This document shows positions 1 through 11,939 of a DNA stretch of 64,000 nt, in pieces. This DNA comes from Acanthosepion pharaonis (Eukaryota > Mollusca > Cephalopoda > Sepiida > Sepiidae). The notes below the pieces were generated by a model, which was not told where the DNA came from, ran no database searches, and saw only the letters and a list, made by a program, of their open reading frames with translations. The stretch is from positions 2,622,501-2,686,500 of the forward strand of contig CAHIKZ030003327.1 in assembly GCA_903632075.3 (NCBI GenBank), given 5' to 3'. Every line of letters starts with the position of its first letter. Position 1 is the first letter of the stretch. The translations under genes and the position numbers were made by a program.

Positions 1-185
1 GATTTCAACAAAACTTCAAAGGACTACGTAAAATTACCTTGCGGTGGTTCTGACAGCGCCAAAAATTGGAAAAACACAATTGTTTTTGCACGAAATCAAT
101 TTTAAAAACACGATTAAGAGGCATCGCTGTCGCGAGAATGAAAGGGGGACAACTCATATCGAGTTATACTTATTATAAACCCATG

Positions 186-246
<61 letters not shown>

Positions 247-601
247 TATATATGGGATCGGATTTCCTACATTTTTCAAACCGATTTCAACAAAATTTTT
301 TTTTTTGGCAGGTAGTGTTTCTTATTGTCTTGTACACTTTTTATCTTTTATTTTTACATTCAGATTGCTTTTAAAAATTCCATTTACAAGACAATTGTTT
401 ATAATAGAATTTTTTCAATCGGCAGAATCATAACGATTGAAAACAATGTTTTGTTTGAGTTTGGTTTGACCATTTCGTAAAAAAAAAAAAAAAACAAAAA
501 AAAAAAACTAATTAAGACATGCATGTCCGTCAACCTTAAACAATAATCTTTGTCAATTTTATTTTCAGTCTTTATGATGGTCGATACTTGATCTGTTACA
601 T
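1..601. other. Unassigned AT-rich DNA with a (TG)n tract
   Basis: No gene is visible. A (TG)n microsatellite of about 29 units lies at 187-243. Reading frames through it are strings of Cys-Val and are not coding. This stretch may be the body of the Helitron-like element whose 3' end follows, but no 5' terminus could be fixed. Confidence 0.6.
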
Positions 602-628
602 CCCGGGCAACGCCGGGCTCTACTACTA

Positions 629-630
<2 letters not shown>
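602..630 (+). mobile_element. Helitron-like 3' terminus
   Basis: A GC-rich hairpin (CCCGG, loop GCAACG, CCGGG at 602-617) is followed 8 nt later by CTAG (626-629) and then T. Helitron 3' ends have exactly this form: a short hairpin a few bases before CTRR, with insertion between A and T. The motif CCGGGCAACGCCGGG next to CTAGT is a recurrent end in mollusc genomes as far as I recall. The element would lie upstream on the plus strand; no Rep/helicase coding sequence is present, so it would be non-autonomous. Confidence 0.6.

Positions 631-681
<51 letters not shown>
631..681. repeat. (TA)n microsatellite
   Basis: About 25 uninterrupted TA units directly abut the Helitron-like end. Confidence 0.95.
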
Positions 682-686
<5 letters not shown>

Positions 687-1546
687 AATGCTAGACATAT
701 CATGTCATAGACACAGGCCTCTCCCTCTCAGTTTAAATTTTGAAAATCATAAAACTATTAATCCGGTAAAGTTATTCTAAAGGAAGATTCTGAAAAGCTG
801 CAGTTGCATTTTCAACATGTTTTTCTTATATTTTTACCTGTGTGCGATATATTAAAAAAAAAAGCTTACTTTCTTATATAATTTTTTCCTCCCATTTTAC
901 CTTCTCTGTCAATCTACACTTTTTATTTTTTATGCTAATATAATTAAACGTTAGCATTATATACTGTGCAGTGAAACATAGAGATTATTTCGAAATACAT
1001 TTCTCCCTGCCTACCCACCCTCTTTTTCAAATCATATTAATTGCTCCTTACGCTTTTGAATTTTTAAACTTAAATCTTTTTTTTTTCGCAACAGAAAAAA
1101 TCATGCACCATATAAACGTTAAGCTTGTATCATTTTCCTCCAATATCGAACTCCATACACTCAATATTTTTAAGTTACACCACATTAATATATTGGGTTT
1201 ATATTAAATCTGAGCTTTGAATCTGCGTATAATTTAGCTTTCCTCACATGAGACCCAATATTTAAAAAAAAACAACTGTAATAAGTGGGTCATTTGGTAC
1301 ATGGGCTTGACAACTTGAGAACCCATGCAATTTTAAGTTGCAATACAAACGTAGGTATATGTGTATTTATTAATATATGCTTTATAGCTCTGTTTATCTA
1401 TATTGAGCACTGTTTTGTTTGCAACATAAACGAAATTGAAGAAATATTTATTTGCTTATCGGCATATGCAAGCAATTACACGCATAAACAGTTGCTAATA
1501 TCTCGTGATTTACTTTATATTCACACTTATCCCCCTCTCTCTACCG

Positions 1547-1555
<9 letters not shown>
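682..1555. other. Unassigned AT-rich DNA
   Basis: Short open frames at 971-1207 and 1285-1608 have AT-driven composition and no recognisable domain. No gene is supported. Confidence 0.6.

Positions 1556-1587
<32 letters not shown>
1556..1587. repeat. (GT)n microsatellite
   Basis: About 15 GT units follow a short TA run. Confidence 0.95.
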
Positions 1588-1590
<3 letters not shown>

Positions 1591-1664
1591 ACCGCCAAAA
1601 TAGACTAGCCACAATGCACCATTGACCCGTATATGTAAATAGCTGAGAAAAAAAAACAACACTC

Positions 1665-1707
1665 GTGGCCTGACGATTGCGTCTGGCATGAAACAGCCTG
1701 TCGCCTC
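1665..1707 (+). ncRNA. Hammerhead-ribozyme-like motif, family with GGC/GCC stem I
   Basis: The core CTGACGA (1670-1676) and GAAA (1690-1693) are present. Stem III is a perfect 4-bp hairpin, ACAG-C-CTGT (1693-1701), followed by the cleavage-site base C (1702), giving the classical GUC context. Stem I is GGC (1667-1669) with GCC (1703-1705). Stem II is TGC/GCA inside a U.U mismatch, weaker than a canonical ribozyme. The downstream sequence (GTGTTGACTTCAATGT) recurs beside degraded copies near 20.6, 31.2 and 53.3 kb, so this is part of a dispersed element. Activity is not shown. Confidence 0.6.
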
Positions 1708-2558
1708 TAGGTGTTGACTTCAATGTTCACTTTTATATTTACACACGGTCTATCTGTGATATTGAGTACTTTATTCCATATCTTTAAGAGTATATTTCTT
1801 TATATATATATTCTAACCTAAATTGTAATTAAATAAATAAATAAAGTTTACTAAATCAGAGAAATGAAAAATTTACTTAAATAATATTTAAATATAAAAT
1901 TTTTAAAAATTTGTAATATACTTGATGTGATAATAATTCTACAAACTGTAAAGGATTCTCATTACATTTAATTGTTCTTGAAAGAAATATAGTATATTAA
2001 AAATTAAAAGTAAAAATATTTCAAATTGTAGTTAAATAAAAAGTATTCTTACCTAAACACCCCTAAAAATCTTTAAATATACGAGAAAAAAATGCCGTAA
2101 GAATTTTAGTCGTTAACAATAAAAAATTTTTTTTTTTAAATCCAGACGACATGCTTTTAACTGATGTTAGATTTCATTGAAAAATACATCCCTACCCACT
2201 ACCAAAAGGTAGCAATAACCGATACATTAAAATATAGACACCGAGACAACCCTCGTCTGGTAAATTGGATTCATCTGTAACCTTGAAAACATGAATTATG
2301 ATAACTGTGTCTTTAAAACCCAGTAATTTTAAAAGTTACTCCAAAATTCGCTTGAGGATGAAATGGAACTAATGACTTTAATTTAATTACAAAATTAAAT
2401 TCGGGGCTTTTAGCTTCCATTTTTGAAACATGGTTAGAACTGTGTAGCGGAAAAAACATATTTTAAATCAATTAATTTATAATATTAATGCTCTGTAAAT
2501 TTAGATTGAGCACTATTTTGTAAAAATAAAAATATCTATAAGAACATTTTCATCATAC

Positions 2559-2561
<3 letters not shown>
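1708..2561. other. Unassigned AT-rich DNA
   Basis: No gene is seen. A short block at 1748-1772 (tctatctgtgatattgagta) recurs at 13.27 kb and, less well, at 28.06 kb. In the first two places it lies downstream of a hammerhead-like motif. Confidence 0.6.

Positions 2562-2651
<90 letters not shown>
2562..2651. repeat. (TA)n with short (AC)n core
   Basis: Two TA tracts are separated by a few AC units. Confidence 0.95.
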
Positions 2652-2654
<3 letters not shown>

Positions 2655-2870
2655 CTTCAAACGTTATTATAGTAGATATTCCTTATAAATAAACGTTATT
2701 TTTGGGGATAGCCATGTTTAAATATACGTCCTGTTTTGTTTTTGATTTCCGGTATTTGCTTTATTAATTTTTCTTGAGTGCACAGATCAATAGACATAAT
2801 ATACACTGTTTAAATTAAAAACGTGTGGTCTATTTCGAATACTGTTATCCACTAAAATATCGTTTAAATT

Positions 2871-2872
2871 AA

Positions 2873-2934
<62 letters not shown>

Positions 2935-2958
2935 CTTACACACACACACACACACGCG

Positions 2959-3016
<58 letters not shown>
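2871..3016. repeat. Compound (TATC)n-(AC)n-(TA)n microsatellite
   Basis: TATC units (2871-2932), AC units (about 2937-2980) and TA units (2982-3016) follow each other directly. Confidence 0.95.
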
Positions 3017-3018
<2 letters not shown>

Positions 3019-3164
3019 GGACGTGCTTTAGACAAACTCGACCAAGAAATGCGTCGATGGTCACGCAAAGATGCATAGCGTCTTATAAACGCAAATCTTT
3101 CTCAGAATCTCGAAATATACATATCTGCCCAGCGAAAGCAAAGCGTTTTACACATCTGTATCTT

Positions 3165-3210
3165 ATGAGTTAGATCCTCACTGGGTACCTACCACACCTA
3201 TCAACAGAAA
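3165..3210 (+). mobile_element. Truncated tRNA-derived SINE (B-box region only)
   Basis: The segment GAGTTAGATCCTCACTGGGT followed by CCACACCT matches the B-box and downstream part of the SINEs at 18.9-19.2 and 38.9 kb. The A-box half is missing. Confidence 0.55.
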
Positions 3211-3460
3211 AGATTTTCTTAATGGCCAAAAGAGTTTAGTATTTACATATTTTGGGAGATTAATAATAAATGAAGCTTCTGGGACTTGGCGAAGCCTACA
3301 CTTCTTCAATCTATGTAGACTGGCGCTACAGGATCACAAACAAAGAACCCTACTAAATAACAGAATCCACATTATATGTCTATATTTCTGAAATCAGGTA
3401 TTATGATTACTTACATTATTTCCATTATTCGAACTGTTATCTTCATCTTCATTGCTATAT

Positions 3461-3505
3461 TCACAACGTTTCGGCCGTGGTACCCTCCGGCCTTCATCAT
3501 ATGAT
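3461..3505 (-). ncRNA. Hammerhead-like motif (palindrome, left unit)
   Basis: On the minus strand: TGATGA core (first C of CUGAUGA changed to A), stem II with perfect GGCC/GGCC ends, GAAA, self-complementary ACGT as minimal stem III, T at the cleavage position, and stem I TCAT/GTGA (one G.U). The missing core C probably inactivates it. Confidence 0.5.
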
Positions 3506-3524
3506 TTGAATTTCGAAATTCCAA

Positions 3525-3569
3525 TCACATGAAGAAGGCCATAGCGTACAACAGCCGAAACGTTGTGAA
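3525..3569 (+). ncRNA. Hammerhead-like motif (palindrome, right unit)
   Basis: Stem I TCAC (3525-3528) pairs with GTGA (3565-3568). The core reads ATGAAGA (first C changed to A), then a long stem-loop II ending in GGCC...AGCC, GAAA (3557-3560), ACGT and T. It is the mirror partner of the left unit. Confidence 0.5.
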
Positions 3570-4045
3570 TATGGCAATGAAGATGAGGATAACAGTTGGA
3601 ATAATGTAAATAATGTAAGATTCCACATTACTTGAGAACTTTCAACTCTAGCAAAAATTAAAAGATTTTATAAATTGCAAGTGCCACCGCTAAAAGCTGC
3701 TCGGTCAATAAATGTCGAATGTTTCTTCTCCTGACAAATGAAACATCATTGACAAATGTGCGACATTGTTTTTTATGTAAAATACCAACTTTGTGGATAA
3801 ACTTATAACCGTTCATTACCAGCCATTGAAAGCCACCATGTTTGCACTTTTAGAGATGTTCCTTGTTAGCAATGAAGTCAACATTTGAATTGCACATCTC
3901 TGAGAAAGAGAGGACGAAGAGGAAGAGGAAATGAAAGAGAAGAGGGGGAAAAAGAGAAAATATTTTGATCTCTCCTTTTATACACGCGTCTTTTAAATTT
4001 AGTGACGTCAGCTTCCCGTACGTCCAGTATGAGACAAGGAGGGGA

Positions 4046-4053
4046 TACATTTT

Positions 4054-4100
<47 letters not shown>

Positions 4101-4954
4101 ATGTCCGAGGATAAAAAAATAAGAGGGAAGTTTGAAAGTGAAGAAGAGGTGGAAAGGAATGAATATTTTAGGGGGATGAATGAAAGACAAAGAGAGTAAG
4201 AAACGTCAAAACAGAAGGAAAATAATTATAGAAAGTATTATTATTATTATTATTATATTGTAAAAATCAAATGGGAAGAAAGAGAGGAGGAGAGAAAATT
4301 GAATGAAATAAAATATTTCCTTTTTGACAGATGACAAAAAAGAAAAGAATGAATGAAAAGATCAATCTGAAAATAGAGGAAAAATGAAAGAAAGAAAGAA
4401 AGAAAAACAATGATAAAAAGAAATAATGAATGATAAAGATGACGAAAGAAAGAAATTATTAATAAGATGAAGAAAGAAAGTGATAAAGACATTATAATAA
4501 AAAAAAAGAAAGAGTGAATATCACAAGAGAAATTAACAGAAAGAATGAATGAAAGAAAGAAATTATTAAGATGAGGAAAGAGAAAGATAAAAATAGAATA
4601 AGTAAAGAAGGAAGACTGTTAAAGAAAGAAAGAAAATATTCCGTCCTGGGAAAGACGATAAACTACATCCGACAGCAAGGATTTGATCAGGAAGTGGTAG
4701 CACCTATAAGGGTTCCAGCTATGGGCAAATACATACCCCCGAAAAAGCGGTAAAAACACTATGAAAGTAAAAATATAGGTTTTAATACCAGCAATACATT
4801 TTTTTTTAAAAATAATACCAGAAATAAAAATCTTGTCGGCATTAAATAAGGTATTGAGATTGATATACCGTAAAACAAAACAAAGCAAACCAAAGAAATT
4901 ATTATTAAGAGAATGAAAGAGAGAAAGAAATTATTATTAAGAAGAAAGAAAGAG

Positions 4955-4988
<34 letters not shown>

Positions 4989-5341
4989 GGATAAAATAAA
5001 TAAAAAGGAAAGACTGTTAAAAAAGAAAGAAAGAAGTAAAAAAAGAAAGAATGAAAGATAGAAAGAAAGAAAAAAAGGAATTATTATTATTAAGAGGAAG
5101 AAAGAAAGTGATAAAGATAGTATAATAAAAAAGACTGTTAAAGAAAGAAAAAAGAACGAAAGAGTGAACGTCCCAAGAGAATTTTACAGAAAGAATGAAA
5201 GAAAAAAAAATATTAAGATGAAAAAAGAAATATATAAAAATATAAGTAAAAAAGGAAAACTGTTAAAGAAAAAAGAAATTATTATTAAGATGAATAAAGA
5301 AAGAAAGAAAGAGATAAAATAAAAAAGAAAGACTGTTAAAA

Positions 5342-5377
<36 letters not shown>

Positions 5378-5400
5378 AGAATAAAAGGAGAGCAAGAAAT
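4046..5400. repeat. Purine-rich (GAAA)n/(GAAAG)n region
   Basis: Interrupted AAAG/GAAA runs, with strong purine asymmetry on the plus strand. The long frames on either strand (Phe/Ser/Leu-rich on minus, Lys/Glu-rich on plus) are repeat translations. Within it, 4643-4690 holds a non-repeat block shared with 39185-39228. Confidence 0.9.
4643..4690. repeat. Short dispersed repeat, copy 1
   Basis: The block GACGATAAACTACATCC with flanks matches 39185-39228. Family unknown. Confidence 0.6.
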
Positions 5401-5460
5401 ACTTGGTTTTGTGTTGGAGAAAGAGAGAAAAAAGTAGAAAACCAAAAAAAAAATACAGTG

Positions 5461-6660
5461 TAGCATCAAAAAGCTGAAGGCGTCACTGACGCAAGAATTT
5501 GGCCTGAGTCAAAGATTGTTAAGCTTTTCAAGTCCTTTTTAAGATAGAAACTTCCGGTCATCAGCGAAGCACCTGTCATTTCTTTCTTTATGTCGACCCT
5601 GACTAATGTGCATACAGTCAAAACACGTTGTCTACGATTGACCGCAGAGCTGAGATCACCGTGGTGCCAAGATGGGTCCTGCTATGCAATCGTTAGGGCA
5701 ATGGGAAGTCCTTAGCATGGCCTATTTCCTTCCCACATAACATAGTGCAGATAACTGAAAATCTCCATGTTCATACATATCTCTATGATACCTTCCCGTC
5801 AAAGCCTGAGCATTCAGTGTCCTAGGCCAGGCCTGTAATATGCGTCTACTAGCACCACGCCATTTTAAACTTGATTGTTAAAATTCCCTTGAAACAAAAG
5901 CAGGAGTCGAGGAAGAGAAGGAAAATGTGAAAGTTCCAACTCAGTGAGAATGAAATTGTACTGTTCTTTTGATTCAAATAAAGTTTTTTTTTTCTCTCAA
6001 CATTTTCGCATTCATTCTTAGCTATTTTTCATTTTATTACAAATTTTATACTTTCAGTAAGGTTAATTTTTATTTCTAACATCGTATTCAGAATTTGTGT
6101 AGTTTCATTGTATTAGACGATCAACTTTGTTCGACAGATGCATTCCAATGATGAGACATTTAAGAGGTAGCAGATATCAATGATGAGACATTTAAAAGGT
6201 ATCAGATATCAATGGAACGTAAAAAAGAACAAACGGAATTAATTTCTTCCATTTTGTTTGCCGCATTGACAAGCTTTGTATGACCTGAAATTTGTTTCCA
6301 CTCAATTATTTCTCTGGCGTTTTCGATTGTCTTCTGTTCTTGTTTTTACGCCCACATTTCTCTCTCCCCCGTACTATCTCCCCTTTTTTTAAGTCAAGCC
6401 CTACTCTGTCCTCAGGCAGTTTCACCTTTGTTTTCTCTACAGCCAAGGATGCGCTTTGTTTTTAAGCCGGAAGGGATTAGCATCACACCTTTTGTCATAC
6501 GCAGGAAATGTCAGAAGATTTAATGATCGAATCAAGGAGAGATTTTATCTTTTCTTTTTTTTCTCACTTCACTTTATTAAAGCGTTATGCTTGATCGGCA
6601 AAAATATAAAAAGGTGTCTGAACTTTTAAAAATTAGTGTTGATATTATTGGTTCAGAATT
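5461..6660. other. Unassigned unique-looking DNA
   Basis: Base composition is more balanced at 5480-5880, but no frame of useful length or known domain is present. A 24-bp imperfect direct duplication (atgatgagacatttaa-aggta) occurs at about 6151-6200. Confidence 0.5.
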
Positions 6661-6718
6661 TCAATGATGACGAGTTATAATTATTTACAATTTAATGTCA
6701 TCATTTTTGGTGTTATTA

Positions 6719-6762
6719 TCACAATGTTTCGGTCGCTGTGCCGCCAGTATTCATCAGGTTTG
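6719..6762 (-). ncRNA. Hammerhead-like motif
   Basis: On the minus strand, an intact CTGATGA core is followed 20 nt later by GAAACATTGTGAT, aligning with the 3.4-kb units. Stem II and stem I pairing are degraded, so this is probably a decayed copy. Confidence 0.4.
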
Positions 6763-6975
6763 TCGAGAGATCCGGATAAAGCTTCTGAGAATTTCGAACT
6801 TAACTCGGTATTTAATCTACGGAGAAAGTGTTATCATGATCAATATTTAATTTTAATAAAATACATGCAAAATGCTAATCATTAATTTCAAATAAGTTTC
6901 AAAAAAATTATACCATGAGTACGTTTAAACTTTAAAAGGTTATAAGGTTACAAAACATGAACTACACACATATGC

Positions 6976-6976
<1 letters not shown>

Positions 6977-7024
<48 letters not shown>
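6977..7024. repeat. (GATA)n microsatellite
   Basis: About 12 uninterrupted GATA units. Confidence 0.95.
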
Positions 7025-7211
7025 TTGAAAAGAATTAGATAAATGGTTAATGTCTATCGATGACAATTCTTACATAATTTTCACAATAATTTTGATTCTT
7101 ATTGAAAATACTGATGAGTTAGAAATTATGAGAGCCAGAGACTCAAGTATTGAATTTTAATTTTTCTATTTACATCGTTCGAACTGTGGACTTCATGTTT
7201 ATTGCCATATT

Positions 7212-7253
7212 CACGACGTTTTGGCGGTTGTACTCTCCGATCTTCTTCAGGTG
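7212..7253 (-). ncRNA. Hammerhead-like motif
   Basis: On the minus strand, CAC precedes CTGAAGA. Stem-loop II follows, then AAAACGTC (GAAA changed to AAAA) and GTG. Stem I is CAC/GTG, stem III the self-complementary ACGT, and the cleavage base C. The G-to-A change at the conserved G should impair activity. The flank GAATATGGCAATAAA matches the 3.5-kb copy. Confidence 0.5.
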
Positions 7254-7469
7254 TTATACGCTAATTGAACCCTTTATTTGGTCCATAAGGGTAGATAGTT
7301 CTAATTCCACGTACCATACCTTTTTTTGGGATATCTCAATTTCAGTTAATACCCTTCGGTAACTCAACTCCGCCAACTTTTGGATCCTCTTCTGTGACAT
7401 GGTATTGAACTCACAACACTCTGGGTCAAGTCACTTTTGGATACCTTAACCAAAGCTTTTATCCATAAA

Positions 7470-7473
<4 letters not shown>

Positions 7474-7549
<76 letters not shown>

Positions 7550-7654
7550 TAGAAATTAAGGAGGATTTGAAATAATTATAATTAAGTAATTCATAGAGTC
7601 TAGAAGAAACCTCGACAGAATGCCAAGTCGTTTCTAGACTCGATGAATTACTTA

Positions 7655-7737
<83 letters not shown>
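7474..7737. repeat. Two (TA)n tracts bracketing an inverted repeat
   Basis: TA runs at 7474-7547 and 7661-7737 flank an inverted repeat (7581-7605 with 7632-7656, about 25-bp arms with few mismatches, 26-nt loop). The arms begin ATTAAGTAATTCAT. Confidence 0.85.
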
Positions 7738-7738
<1 letters not shown>

Positions 7739-8235
7739 CCAGGTAAAATGAGGACAAATGGAGTATAATTCCACTGTCTGTAACATTTAATTTAAAAGAC
7801 AGGTCAATACAGAGTAGAGCTAAATATTATTCATTTTAGAATATTAAAGCAAAAACATCTTAAAAATCGCTAACAATTACAATCGTGTTACATCACAACT
7901 GGGTCTCCTCGTATGATATCAAACTAGTGGCGAGCGAAAGATCAATTTAATTTCAAAACAGAATACTTTTAAAAAAATAGGTTTCTGGGTTTTGCCGTGA
8001 TTAAACAATCGAATGTGACCAAGGCTAAATTCAAATGCACCGGAAATATTTTTTTATTATTATTATGAGTCATCACACGAACTTGTCTGCATATAAATCC
8101 TAGACAATTTCCTTATGGCAGATACAAATTGATACCTTATTTCGTAAGATGTATCTAAGTCTGACGTTCAACTTTCCATATAAGTTAAAGCTAAAAGGGG
8201 TAGGGAGGTAATTTAACACAATGCTAACCATTTAC
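7738..8235. other. Unassigned DNA
   Basis: No gene or recognised repeat is visible. Confidence 0.5.
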
Positions 8236-8237
8236 CT

Positions 8238-8288
<51 letters not shown>

Positions 8289-8303
8289 GAGAGAGAGAGA
8301 GAG
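8236..8303. repeat. (TA)n-(GA)n microsatellite
   Basis: TA units run directly into GA units. Confidence 0.95.
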
Positions 8304-11300
8304 ATGAAGTGAGGAAAGTGATTAATATTTACTGACGTTTCAACCTCTATCCGATGCAGACCACGATAAGCTGAATTGTAACTTCGATAGCATTATGTAT
8401 ATTATTTAGGGTGATCCCTAAAGTTCAAAATGCATATTTAAAAAAAGAAAAATCTTTCTTGTAACTTTACTTTTAGTTTTAATTCCAAACTTATAGATAT
8501 AATATTCCCAATAATAGATTTAATATTACCAATACACAAAATTCTTTGAAAATTAAATTGTTTAGAATTTTTTTCTTTCTCATTATTAGTGAAATATATA
8601 AATTCGTCCATATTGGCAGATCTGTCAATCGTAAATAAAAAATCATTCTGAAATAAATTATGCTTTTACGAAACGTTATTTGAAGTTAAAGTTAAGTTAA
8701 AGTTTAATTGAAACAAATATTAATTTCTTTTAGCTAAAAATATAACAGATTTTTTTAACATAGAATGGTGTCTTTTCTGATGTATTGAGGGATCCATTGA
8801 AAGCTTGAGGTTTGTTACAGCTAAATAACTCTGTCGCAAGACTGGAAGAAATTCCTAGACTGCAATTTGAAAACCACTTTTTATAGTTTTCATTTTATCT
8901 TAAAAAATTAAGAAAATATTTTAATTAATCTAATAATTTATTGAATTTTCGCTACTTTGGCGTTATGGTTTTAATTAGAAAAATACTTAATGAAAAAATG
9001 ATAAAAAATTATCAATGAATTTTCAATGTACTTACAGCGCTTAATTTATGATGATATTGTGTTTGGACTTCAGTATTTACAAAAATCGAAAACATTCATA
9101 TACCCACACAAAAAATTCAAAATTATTTTTAAAATATTAAAGTTTGTTAACTTGTAGTGATTAGTAAATATAGTATTTATTTAATTGCAATATCACTTGA
9201 CCGCGACAAATTAATACAGAATTTTAAGAGGTTTAAAAGTTTAAAAATTCTAATTCATTTTTTTTTACATTAAAACAATTCTTTTAAAAATTCATTAATC
9301 ACTGAAACTTTTTTTCTTCTTAAGACAACATTTTCCATAATATATTTTATTCAGAAAATAATTAAGAATTTCTCTAGTTAAGAAAAAATGACTTAGTTTT
9401 ATTGCCAATTTTATTTTACTATTCAGGACTTTCTCAAACTCGGGTTCCTGTTTGACCAAAAGATTTTGATGATTTAAATTCACCGAGAACGTGTGCTTAT
9501 GACGTATATAAACGTTTTGCAATGCAAAAAAAAATTTTTCGACTTTTCATAAAAAGTAAATGGTCGGGTGGCATTGTAAACATATTAAAAACATTTATAA
9601 AGATTTTCTAAAAAAAAAAAAATGAAACGTTTAAAAATATTTCAATTCATTTGTGAATGAGTCCTGAAAGTTTTATTAAAATACGTTATTTGATTTTTGA
9701 ATGAACTTTCATAATTATTATGTTCATCTCATCAAAAAGACGCTTAAATTTCACGTAGCCATTTAATGTACCGCTTTGAGATCAAAAACCAATCAAGATT
9801 TTTCATCAAAATTTGCAGGAATATAAAAAGAATAAAAATAATTTTTATAGAAAAAAATTCTTTCTTCTCTCTTAACAATGACACAAAGATTTTGATGATA
9901 AAATTTTCTTTTTTATTATGTTTTGTTTTGTTTTTTTTTCATCATGCATCCTTTTTATTTTTATGAAACTTTTGGAGATACAATTGATCATCTTCAGCTC
10001 CAAAGAAGAAATAAATGATGTTTTTAAATCTTAAGAAAAGCATAGGTAATATCCTGTCCGAAGTCAATTCGCTCGCTTTTAGATGAAGTCACTTCCATTC
10101 TGCCCAATCTTATAAAAATTCACCACACTTCGGTCTTTCCCCGGATATGGCTAAGCTTATTAATAGTCAGTAAACAAAGAAACTATTTGTAAATATTTGA
10201 GATAAAAAGGATATGTGTGTGTGTGTGCGCGCGTCTGTGTGTGTGAATGTGTAGCATTAGAAAATAAAAGAATATAAACAGATGATGATCAAAAATAGAT
10301 TGATTTCTTTCAGCTTCATTCAAGTGGAAAATTTCGCCACAAATCCTAAAAACAAAGGTCATCCTATTAAACATGAGCTTTTATGTAAAAAAAAAAATTA
10401 ACGACTATGATACACGACTACTTCCGGTATTTGAACGCACATCCCGCCTACACTTCTTCTTTTAAGGGGATTAATATAATTTGTCCAGGTGCGTTGGTTG
10501 ATATTGATATATTTTTAAATACAGACACCAAAGCACAAGATGACAATGTTTAAAGAAGAGTAGAATGATATATCAAAACATATGAAGAGAAACAATACTG
10601 AATATTTCAAAATAATAAAAATAAACTGAGCAATAATTATTTAATACCAAATATTTATATTTTTAAAAAATTTTAAACTCAGTTTCGTTTTGGTAAAATT
10701 AGCAAATATTTAAATATAGACGGAATAAAATTCTATATAAATATTAATATCCAATTTTTTAAAAAATATGCAAGCTTGTTTCCTGGAAGCGTCAGGTAAA
10801 ATTTTCTCTAGAAATGGAACATTTCATTCCTGAAGAGAATAAAAGTCAGTCAAGAAAAAAGTATTCACAGAAACAAAGAGCAAACGATTTCAGCATGCAA
10901 AGTTCTGGTATTTCATAAATGTTGAAAATTGATAAAATATTACCAGCAAAAAGATATGAATTCACACAGTTCTCTAAATCATGAAAATCATATTTTTGCT
11001 AAACAAAGTTTCTTTGAATGCCTCTCTCTCTCTCAAATCTTGTCTCTATAAACCAAAATTCTTTTATGAATACCTGCTTTTATCGATATCTTATTTCAAT
11101 AAACCAACAATTTAAAGAACGTCTTCTACTACTTAGGTCTGCTTCTATCAAAATCCTATATCAGTATACCGACGTTTCTAAGAATGTCTGTTTTTATCGA
11201 AATCTTATTTTAGCAAAACAAAGTTTCTATGAATGTTTCCTTCCCTCGAAATCCTATTTTTATAAACCAAATTTTCTGTGACTGTCTGTTTCTATCAATT

Positions 11301-11636
11301 TCTGTAAACCTAGGTTTTGACGAATGTCTAATTGTATTGAATTCTTACTGGGAGTTTTGCGGATATAGTACCCACTTGTCAGGGTGATGGATAGTAAAAT
11401 TATTTCTTAAAATGAATACATCAAATTGTTTTAAATTATTCTTTCTTAAAGACGTAATTATATGACGTAACGTCCGAAAGGTTGACAGCACATACATGAA
11501 GATTCAGGTAGGGTAACTCTACTGAACGAAATAAGTGCTCAGGAATTTTTTTCTTTATCAGCAGAAATAGATACTTTTCACTTTTCATTGTCATGCGTAT
11601 ATAGACCGAAGATGCAAATAGACACCATAATTACTG
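8304..11636. other. Unassigned AT-rich DNA
   Basis: About 3.3 kb without a recognisable gene. Small frames (9295-9522, 9766-9966, 11018-11281) are Lys/Phe/Ile/Asn-rich as expected from base composition. A degenerate GT/GC tract lies near 10213-10247. At 11000-11330 a loose repetition of a motif like 'tttctatgaatg...tatcgaaatc' with spacing of about 60-75 bp suggests an old, diverged tandem repeat. Confidence 0.5.
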
Positions 11637-11644
11637 CACACACA

Positions 11645-11678
<34 letters not shown>

Positions 11679-11697
11679 TAGATAGATAGATAGATAT
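11637..11697. repeat. (CA)n-(GATA)n microsatellite
   Basis: CA units followed by GATA units. Confidence 0.95.
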
Positions 11698-11863
11698 CAG
11701 AAAGTATATTTTAATATATCCCACACGTTTAAAAATATAAAAGAAATTGCAAACGTAGCAGGAGTTTTTAAGAATATTTATTTACAGTAATTTTACCGGT
11801 GTAAGAATACAGAGGGCGCTTATCTCCCTTTGGTGGAGATTTGTCACGTAGGTAAACATGACG

Positions 11864-11903
11864 GCCGCTTCGTTACGTCACTTCATACTGTGACGAAAGC
11901 GGC
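11864..11903. repeat. GC-rich hairpin
   Basis: GCCGCTT (11864-11870) pairs with AAGCGGC (11897-11903), and inner GTCAC pairs with GTGAC. The arm contains TTACGTCA. It stands out from its AT-rich surroundings and lies just upstream of the duplicated module. Confidence 0.5.
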
Positions 11904-11939
11904 AGTAATTTTCAGTTCGTAGACAGCAACCAAAAGAGG

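Larger units (their letters stand above)
3411..3619. repeat. 209-bp near-perfect palindrome carrying two PLE/hammerhead-type ends
   Basis: The left arm (3411-3475) and right arm (3555-3619) are reverse complements with only a few mismatches. Each arm ends in GGCCGAAACGTTGTG or its complement, the conserved block of a dispersed family also present at 6.7 and 7.2 kb. The centre (about 3476-3554) is partly complementary as well. The structure is a head-to-head pair of the same terminal element. The family resembles the terminal repeats of Penelope-like elements, which are known to carry hammerhead motifs. Confidence 0.75.

Noticed and set aside
8325..8385. Further hammerhead-like site (GAAACGTCAG on the minus strand)
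   Set aside because: The CUGANGA half cannot be found at suitable spacing and stem I does not pair; at best a remote relative.
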